The notes under the pieces are model-generated. The model was not told where the DNA came from and searched no databases. It saw only the letters and a list, made by a program, of their open reading frames with translations. A stretch of DNA of 8,558 nt from Peptococcaceae bacterium UBA3937 (GTDB lineage Bacteria > Bacillota > Peptococcia > DRI-13 > DTU073): positions 2,050 through 10,607 of the forward strand of contig DGEB01000005.1 in assembly GCA_002385735.1 (NCBI GenBank), in the 5' to 3' direction. Positions 1 through 3,907 of this stretch are shown one piece after another. The first letter of the stretch is position 1. The number at the start of each line of letters is the position of its first letter. The position numbers and the translations under genes are program-made.

Positions 1-31
1 GCCGCAGGTTCGAATCCTGCCGGGCGCACCA
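1..31 (+). tRNA. 3' end of a tRNA (partial, probably tRNA-Arg)
   Basis: The window opens inside a tRNA. Visible are the T stem GCAGG (4-8), the T loop TTCGAAT (9-15), the closing T-stem strand CCTGC (16-20), the 3' acceptor strand CGGGCGC (21-27), discriminator A28 and an encoded CCA (29-31). The missing 5' acceptor strand should read GCGCCCG, which is common in Firmicute tRNA-Arg. The anticodon lies outside the window, so the amino acid identity is inferred only. Confidence 0.9.
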
Positions 32-69
32 AACGGATATACACCAAACGGATATACACCAAACAGATA
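27..69 (+). repeat. 15-bp tandem repeat beginning in the tRNA 3' end
   Basis: The unit CACCAAACGGATATA occurs at 27-41 and 42-56 and again, diverged, from 57 to about 69 (CACCAAACAGATA). The first five bases of the first copy are the last five bases of the tRNA, including its CCA end. This looks like local duplication by replication slippage at the tRNA 3' terminus. The rest of the tRNA-tadA gap (70-130) holds a direct CTTTAAG repeat but no clear terminator or promoter. Confidence 0.85.
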
Positions 70-136
70 ATATCTTTAAGAATAGCTTTAAGCGCAAGCG
101 GGCACAAAAACGATATTTTTTAGAGGATCGATGGGA

Positions 137-616
137 ATGGACCGTGCTTTTGCCGGAGAGCGGACAAAACACGAATTTTTTATGAAAGAGGCCCTTTTAG
201 AGGCCGAAAAGGCGTTGCGCAAAGGGGAAATCCCCATCGGCGCCGTCCTCGTTCAGGATGGAGCGATTATCGGGCGAGGCCATAATCTCCGGGAGACGGC
301 CCATGATCCCACCGCGCACGCCGAAATCATCGCTCTGCGGGAAGCCGGAGCAAAGCTGAGCTCATGGCGTTTGCCAGGGGCGATTTTATACGTTACCTTA
401 GAGCCATGTCCCATGTGTGCGGGAGCCATGATTCAGGCCCGAATTGAACGAGTCGTTTATGGCGCAGATGACCCCAAGGCCGGTTGTGCGGGAACCTTAC
501 TCAATCTCTTGCAATATCCGGGCTTTAACCACCGTGTAAAAATAACCGGCGGTATTTTGGCGGAAGAAGCCGCTGGACTTTTACAGCAGTTTTTTCAGGA
601 GCGCCGTAAAAAATAA
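137..616 (+). CDS. tadA: tRNA-specific adenosine deaminase (TadA)
   Basis: TadA deaminates the wobble adenosine (A34) of tRNA-Arg(ACG) to inosine so that one tRNA reads several CGN codons. It is a zinc-dependent enzyme of the cytidine deaminase fold. Counting from the ATG at 131, the zinc/catalytic motif HAE is at residues 63-65 and PCPMC at 92-96. The segments PIGAVLV, LYVTLEPCPMCAGAM and CAGTLLNLLQ are typical of the family, and the length (about 160 residues) is normal. Two in-frame ATGs exist at 131 and 137. The Shine-Dalgarno AGAGGA (122-127) is only 3 nt from the first but 9 nt from the second, so 137 is preferred. It lies between two tRNA genes, and the upstream one may encode tRNA-Arg, the substrate type for this enzyme, though that tRNA's anticodon is not visible. 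Identification is firm; only the start is ambiguous. Confidence 0.96.
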   Translation: MDRAFAGERTKHEFFMKEALLEAEKALRKGEIPIGAVLVQDGAIIGRGHNLRETAHDPTAHAEIIALREAGAKLSSWRLPGAILYVTLEPCPMCAGAMIQARIERVVYGADDPKAGCAGTLLNLLQYPGFNHRVKITGGILAEEAAGLLQQFFQERRKK

Positions 617-622
617 CATTGT

Positions 623-651
623 TTTAAATAAAAGCTTCATTATCATATAAT
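623..651 (+). promoter_or_regulatory. Promoter of tRNA-Ser
   Basis: A perfect -10 hexamer TATAAT lies at 646-651, immediately after tadA. With a 17-bp spacer the -35 would be TTTAAA (623-628), a weak match to TTGACA. The expected transcription start near 658 is about 10 nt before the mature tRNA 5' end, a typical short leader. The -10 is seen directly; the -35 is weak. Confidence 0.6.
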
Positions 652-667
652 ATATAGACAAATATTC

Positions 668-756
668 GGAGGGGTATCGAAGTGGTCATAACGAGGCTGA
701 CTCGAAATCAGTTTGCCGGCAACGGCACGCGGGTTCGAATCCCGCCCCCTCCGCCA
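668..756 (+). tRNA. tRNA-Ser (anticodon CGA)
   Basis: This is a complete class II tRNA of 89 nt including an encoded CCA. The acceptor strands GGAGGGG (668-674) and CCCCTCC (746-752) pair perfectly, followed by discriminator G753 and CCA. The anticodon stem GCTGA/TCAGT closes the loop CTCGAAA, so the anticodon is CGA, reading UCG serine codons. A long variable arm folds as GCCG-GCAA-CGGC, and the T arm is GCGGG-TTCGAAT-CCCGC. The long variable arm and G discriminator are serine hallmarks. Confidence 0.97.
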
Positions 757-775
757 GTTATATAACGTAAGGCGA

Positions 776-808
776 GGCCTTAAACGTACAGGGTTTAAGC
801 CCTTTTTG
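776..808 (+). terminator. Intrinsic terminator of tRNA-Ser
   Basis: GGCCTTAAAC (776-785) pairs with GTTTAAGCC (793-801) in a 9-bp stem with one bulged C. The loop is GTACAGG, and C then TTTTT (803-807) follows. It sits 20 nt after the tRNA 3' end and would end its transcript. A competing small stem TAAGGC-GAG-GCCTTA (768-782) overlaps the left arm. The stretch from here to the azlD stop (809-938) is AT-rich, and I see nothing firm in it. Confidence 0.75.
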
Positions 809-938
809 CGTTCATTATTTCTTCGGCAAGATCCAGTCAAGCCTTAGCGCGGGAAAATTAGCCTGAGCCTATTTAATAATCTGAAAATTATCGTGCATTC
901 TGTTAATTGCTTATATATATAATTAGGAAGGAAAAATT

Positions 939-1271
939 TCATTGCCATATTTTTAAAAGATATTCCGCTACATACACGGCCAAACATGCCGCCAGGGCCA
1001 CCGTAAGCAAGCCTTTTTCCCGCAGCGCCAAAAGAATAGCCACGGCCGTTCCGGCCAGAGCGGATAAAAAGCAGGCGGTGGAAGTAAATATTGCCGGGAA
1101 GGTCATGGCGCCCAGAACCGCAAAAGGCACATAAAACAAGAAGGAACGAATGAAGCGGTTCTCTATTTTTTGCCTGAAGATGACCAGCGGCAGCATTCGG
1201 ATAAGATAGGTAACAAGTGCCATCACGAAAATATAGCCCAGAATCTGCGGTATTGTCGGAAGAGTTGCCAT
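939..1271 (-). CDS. azlD: AzlD family branched-chain amino acid transport subunit
   Basis: This 110-residue, very hydrophobic protein has about three to four membrane segments (roughly residues 8-26, 40-63, 66-84 and 88-107). In known systems AzlD is the small partner of AzlC and together they export branched-chain amino acids or analogues such as azaleucine. The start ATG (1271-1269) shares one base with the azlC stop in a TAATG junction, which implies translational coupling. A strong Shine-Dalgarno run (GAGGAGGTGGAG on the minus strand) lies inside the end of azlC, its last GGAG 8 nt from the ATG. Length, topology and position after azlC match the family. The exact substrate cannot be read from sequence. 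Confidence 0.9.
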   Translation of the reverse strand: MATLPTIPQILGYIFVMALVTYLIRMLPLVIFRQKIENRFIRSFLFYVPFAVLGAMTFPAIFTSTACFLSALAGTAVAILLALREKGLLTVALAACLAVYVAEYLLKIWQ

Positions 1272-1990
1272 TAGCGTTTCTCCACCTCCTCAATGGGGAA
1301 AAAGGCGGCCCCCACCGCCGCAGCGATGATGGTACAGAGAATAATCCCAAAGCCACCGGATATTTGGTTGAACAGGGGAGCATAAGTTAGAAGAAAGCTG
1401 ACGGCAACGGAAAGAAGCAAAACCTTGAGGACGGCCAGATTGTGCTTGGCCGGGGGAATGATAATCGCGATAAACATGCCGTAGAGGGCGATATTCAGCG
1501 CGGAACGAATAGCCGGCGGCAAAAATGTGCTGGCGGCCGCGCCGATAAAGGTACCTAACGCCCAGCCAAAGTAAGGGGCGGTAATCAGGCCATACATGTA
1601 GCGCTTATTTATCTCGCCCGGTTTGCCGCTGGCAACAGCGAAAACCTCATCGGTGACTCCAAAGGAAAGCAGCAGGCGATGTAGCAAATTAAAGGTTTGA
1701 TCGGCTTTTTGGGAAAGGGACAAAGACATCAAGGCATAGCGTAGGTTAATGATCAACTGGGTTAAAGCCATTTCGATATAAGGGGCGCCCGCCGTAATCA
1801 GCCCGATACCGGCGAACTGCCCCGCCGAGGTAAGGTTGGTCATTGAGATGAGCACGGCCGTCCAGACGGGAAGCCCCATATTAACGGCCATCATGCCAAA
1901 AGCAAAGGAGACGGACAAATACCCTAACCCGATGGGGATGCCGTCTTTAAAGCCTTGCGTATAGTTAAGAAAGGGCTTAGTTTGGTTCAT
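1271..1990 (-). CDS. azlC: AzlC family branched-chain amino acid permease
   Basis: This 239-residue inner-membrane protein is the large subunit of the AzlCD exporter. The N-terminal pattern GFKDGIPIGLGYLSVSFAFG, then the segment around SAGQFAG and the conserved region LTQLIINLRYALMSLSLSQ, are family signatures. Several further hydrophobic segments run to the C-terminus. The reading frame can be extended upstream to a TTG at 2014, but that extension would contain the Shine-Dalgarno. AAGGTG (2004-1999) is 8 nt before the ATG at 1990, so 1990 is the preferred start. azlD follows with a one-base overlap. No regulator such as azlB/Lrp is next to it here. Confidence 0.92.
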   Translation of the reverse strand: MNQTKPFLNYTQGFKDGIPIGLGYLSVSFAFGMMAVNMGLPVWTAVLISMTNLTSAGQFAGIGLITAGAPYIEMALTQLIINLRYALMSLSLSQKADQTFNLLHRLLLSFGVTDEVFAVASGKPGEINKRYMYGLITAPYFGWALGTFIGAAASTFLPPAIRSALNIALYGMFIAIIIPPAKHNLAVLKVLLLSVAVSFLLTYAPLFNQISGGFGIILCTIIAAAVGAAFFPIEEVEKR

Positions 1991-2069
1991 TAAGGATACA
2001 CCTTCTTTACGCAAATCAATTGCTCTGCTACTCTTTATTGTTAGAATGAACTACCAATTACACCATATA

Positions 2070-2075
2070 ATTATA
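2070..2075 (-). promoter_or_regulatory. Candidate -10 of the azlCD promoter
   Basis: A TATAAT hexamer on the minus strand lies about 80 nt before the azlC ATG, within a perfect AT palindrome ATATAATTATAT (2065-2076). I see no good -35 at 17 bp. The implied leader is about 70 nt and shows no T-box or other riboswitch. AT-rich sequence produces such hexamers easily, so this is tentative. Confidence 0.35.
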
Positions 2076-2097
2076 TACTACAAATAGGTTCTTTTCC

Positions 2098-2153
2098 GGG
2101 ATATTTTTCCTTTGAATTATTATGGCGCAGCTTTTAAGCGCGGGAAATATCCC
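2098..2153. repeat. Long inverted repeat in the azlC-nadE intergenic region
   Basis: GGGATATTT (2098-2106) is perfectly matched by AAATATCCC (2145-2153), and three further pairs inward are possible with two G-U wobbles. A smaller GCGC...GCGC stem (2125-2128 with 2138-2141) lies inside. The right arm alone is a dyad (GGGA-AATA-TCCC). Neither strand has a T run after it, so it is not a standard terminator. It ends 11 bp before the nadE -35 box and lies upstream of both divergent genes, which would suit an operator or a structured leader. The rest of the 310-bp gap holds the promoters and the hairpin listed separately. Confidence 0.6.
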
Positions 2154-2164
2154 CCTTGGCAAGA

Positions 2165-2193
2165 TTGACAGAAATACGGATATCCTATATTAT
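2165..2193 (+). promoter_or_regulatory. Sigma-A-type promoter of nadE
   Basis: A perfect -35 TTGACA (2165-2170) and a -10 TATTAT (2188-2193) are separated by exactly 17 bp. Transcription would start near 2200 and give a leader of about 100 nt. This is the best-matching promoter in the window. Confidence 0.75.
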
Positions 2194-2218
2194 AACAGGA
2201 ACAAACACCAACGGCGCA

Positions 2219-2246
2219 TAAAAAAATAAAGCTGTTTCGCTTTATT
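2219..2246 (-). terminator. Hairpin with T tail on the minus strand, in the nadE leader
   Basis: AATAAAGC (2225-2232) and GCTTTATT (2239-2246) form a perfect 8-bp stem with a 6-nt loop. Read on the minus strand it is followed by a T tract (six T's overlapping the stem base, 2226-2221), so it resembles an intrinsic terminator for leftward transcription. Only two pairs are G-C, so it is weak. On the plus strand it lies in the nadE leader about 55 nt before the start and could instead be a 5' stabilising hairpin. A leftward terminator here would stop antisense transcripts entering from the TraX-like gene. Confidence 0.4.
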
Positions 2247-2300
2247 GTTGTTGAGCTTCATTTAATTTTACTTAGCTTTATGATAAGGAGATCGAAGACC

Positions 2301-3035
2301 ATGAGAGATTATGCCAATGAACTACAAAAACGAGTAGCTTTTATCAAAGAAGCGTTAACTAAAGCAGGCGCTCAAGGGATCGTCTTCGGAAACAGCGGCG
2401 GGAAAGATAGCGCCTTAGTGGGAATTCTGTGTAAAAAGGCCTGCGCCCAGGTTATAGGCGTAATGATGCCCTGTGAGTCACGGCGTAATTATGCGGAAGA
2501 CATGGCCGACGGGTTGGCAGTTGCCAAGCAGTATGGATTCGAAACGGTCACGGTAGACTTAACCAGGGCCAAAGTGGAACTGCGCGACCAGATCGAAACG
2601 CTTGGGGAGATTAGTCCCCTGGCGCTGGTCAATATGACCCCCCGTTTGCGCATGATAACCCTCTACACGATTGCCCAGACCAAAAATTATCTGGTCGCAG
2701 GGAGCAGTAATCGCAGTGAACGCTATATGGGTTACTTTACGAAATGGGGCGACGGGGCTTATGACATCAACCCTATTGCCGATTTGACCGTAACGGAAAT
2801 CTACGACTTTTTAAGGTTTTTAAAAGCGCCGGAAAACATCCTGACGAAAGCCCCTTCGGCCGGCTTATTTGAAGGACAAACCGATGAAGCCGAAATGGGC
2901 ATCACCTATGCTGCCATTGACCGTTATTTACTTAAAGGGGAAGGCGACCCGGCCACCATTGCGAAAATAGAAGCCTTTCATGCCCGCAGCGAGCATAAAC
3001 GAAGGCTGCCGGCAATGTACGGCGAAAAAAATTAG
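2301..3035 (+). CDS. nadE: NH3-dependent NAD+ synthetase
   Basis: NadE catalyses the last step of NAD biosynthesis: ATP-dependent amidation of nicotinic acid adenine dinucleotide to NAD+. The 244-residue protein is a single synthetase domain without the N-terminal glutaminase domain, so it should use ammonia. The PP-loop ATP-binding motif SGGKDS is at residues 32-37. LVAGSSNRSERYMGYFTKWG and the PIADLTVTEIYDFLRFL region are typical, and TKAPSAGLFEGQTDE is the conserved substrate/ATP-contacting loop. An in-frame ATG at 2280 exists, but the Shine-Dalgarno AAGGAG (2285-2290) lies downstream of it and 10 nt before the ATG at 2301, so 2301 is the start. It stands alone behind its own promoter and ends 2 bp from the stop of the convergent gene, with no terminator visible between. 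Confidence 0.95.
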   Translation: MRDYANELQKRVAFIKEALTKAGAQGIVFGNSGGKDSALVGILCKKACAQVIGVMMPCESRRNYAEDMADGLAVAKQYGFETVTVDLTRAKVELRDQIETLGEISPLALVNMTPRLRMITLYTIAQTKNYLVAGSSNRSERYMGYFTKWGDGAYDINPIADLTVTEIYDFLRFLKAPENILTKAPSAGLFEGQTDEAEMGITYAAIDRYLLKGEGDPATIAKIEAFHARSEHKRRLPAMYGEKN

Positions 3036-3037
3036 TT

Positions 3038-3649
3038 CTATTGGTTTAATAAAAACATATAGATTAACAGTAAGATCGTAATATGCAGGGGGTAAAAAAC
3101 GAGGTAAAAGTATCTGGCCTTCCCGGTTAAGCGGATATTGCGCGTATATTTAATAAGCAAAGTGGGAATAATGCTGAAGAACTGGATAAGATATACGATG
3201 TTGCTTTTAACCAGAACATAAGCAAAATTTAAAACATTATGCCTAAAGAGCATACTGTGTTGGTAATGATAGACCAACAACAAAAGAAACGCATAAGCTC
3301 CGTATTCAAAACCATTAACCTGCAGAAAGATACTGCCGGCGATAGCAATAAGGATTTTGACCAGGGGGCCACCCTTGACGGTGTCCATAAACTTAAGAAG
3401 CAGCAGACTGGTAATGAAGGTAAAAATAATATTGAGCTCTTTAGTGAGAAAAAGAAACATGTAGGGGATTTGGCTTACGCAGGCAATAATGAAAAGCCGA
3501 ATGATGTATTTTTTAAAACTTCTGGTGTATTTATAGCCTTGCGCAATTCCAAAGGTATATAAGGGCAGGGCCACTCTGCCGATGATCCTAAAGATGATTT
3601 GGTCGGGAAAAAAGACATATCCGATGTGATCAACGAGCATGGTGACCAT
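3038..3649 (-). CDS. TraX-like integral membrane protein, 5' end possibly frameshifted
   Basis: This hydrophobic protein of at least 203 residues has about seven to eight membrane segments. It resembles the TraX family, named after the F-plasmid pilin acetylase but widespread in Firmicutes with unknown roles. Matching features are the N-terminal MLVDHIGYVFFP, the IIGRVALPLYTFGIAQGY segment with KYTRSFKKYIIRL, and a C-terminal FYLVFYPLHI. The start is uncertain. ATG 3649 has no Shine-Dalgarno nearby, and family-like residues (FEVIA) continue upstream in frame without a standard start codon. In the adjacent frame a TTG at 3663 gives Leu-Lys with the purine run AAAAGGGGGG (3684-3675) 11 nt before it. 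One extra base there would join the frames into the family-typical LK-x-IAMVTMLVDH. Either a one-base deletion or error has occurred, or a rare start is used. No pilus genes are nearby. Confidence 0.72.
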   Translation of the reverse strand: MVTMLVDHIGYVFFPDQIIFRIIGRVALPLYTFGIAQGYKYTRSFKKYIIRLFIIACVSQIPYMFLFLTKELNIIFTFITSLLLLKFMDTVKGGPLVKILIAIAGSIFLQVNGFEYGAYAFLLLLVYHYQHSMLFRHNVLNFAYVLVKSNIVYLIQFFSIIPTLLIKYTRNIRLTGKARYFYLVFYPLHITILLLIYMFLLNQ

Positions 3650-3728
3650 TGCAATGACTTCAAACGTAGAAAAACCCCCCTTTTCAAAAATTTTATTAAT
3701 TGAAAAAATAGGACAATTGGTAATATTT

Positions 3729-3737
3729 ATTATATCA
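3729..3737 (-). promoter_or_regulatory. Extended -10 promoter of the TraX-like gene
   Basis: On the minus strand TGATATAAT is a perfect extended -10 (TGN-TATAAT). The -35 region is poor, as is usual for extended -10 promoters. Transcription would start near 3722, giving a leader of about 60-70 nt that includes the G6 run before the coding region. Confidence 0.55.
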
Positions 3738-3774
3738 TATCTGCAATACTTTTATAGAAAAAGCTCTCTAAATG

Positions 3775-3804
3775 GCGAAAATTCTTTGGGACCCCGCGAA
3801 AATT
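3775..3804 (+). repeat. Direct repeat GCGAAAATT, 21 bp apart, upstream of the surface protein gene
   Basis: Two identical 9-bp copies start at 3775 and 3796, a spacing of 21 bp or two helical turns. The segment between them contains GGGACCCC. They lie between the divergent TraX-like and surface-protein promoters, 50-80 bp upstream of the surface-protein -10. Same-face spacing suits a regulator binding site, but chance cannot be excluded. Confidence 0.4.
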
Positions 3805-3848
3805 GTAATAATAAAAATATACTAAATACTCTAGCAAATTCACAAAAA

Positions 3849-3865
3849 CCTGCTATAATAGTAGG
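3849..3865 (+). promoter_or_regulatory. Extended -10 promoter of the LPXTG protein gene within a dyad
   Basis: TGCTATAAT (3851-3859) is an extended -10 with a perfect TATAAT. The -35 position (CTAGCA, 3831-3836) is poor. The hexamer is centred in an imperfect 17-bp palindrome, CCTGCTATAATAGTAGG (3849-3865, one mismatched pair), so a repressor could cover it. The transcript would start near 3866 with a purine-rich leader of about 42 nt. I see no riboswitch in that leader. Confidence 0.6.
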
Positions 3866-3907
3866 CAGAGATAGAATAAAAAAAAAGAGAAAAAGGATGT
3901 GAGGGTT

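Noticed and set aside
643..840. Minus-strand 65-residue ORF containing GRDSNPR
   Set aside because: It is the antisense of tRNA-Ser; this peptide is a well-known artefact of translating tRNA complements.
844..1383. Minus-strand 179-residue ORF overlapping azlC and azlD
   Set aside because: It overlaps both genes in another frame, has no family features, and the azl frames are clear.
2015..2075. tRNA-like string on the minus strand (GGTGTAATTGGTAG)
   Set aside because: Resembles a D loop, but the D stem does not pair and no anticodon arm, T arm or acceptor can be built.
846..2147. AGCGCGGGAAA at 846-856 and 2137-2147 flanking azlDC
   Set aside because: An 11-bp match is expected by chance several times in a window of this size; no target duplications or mobile-element genes.
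3639..3902. Plus-strand 87-residue ORF upstream of the surface protein
   Set aside because: AT-rich intergenic sequence with both divergent promoters inside it, no Shine-Dalgarno and low-complexity translation.
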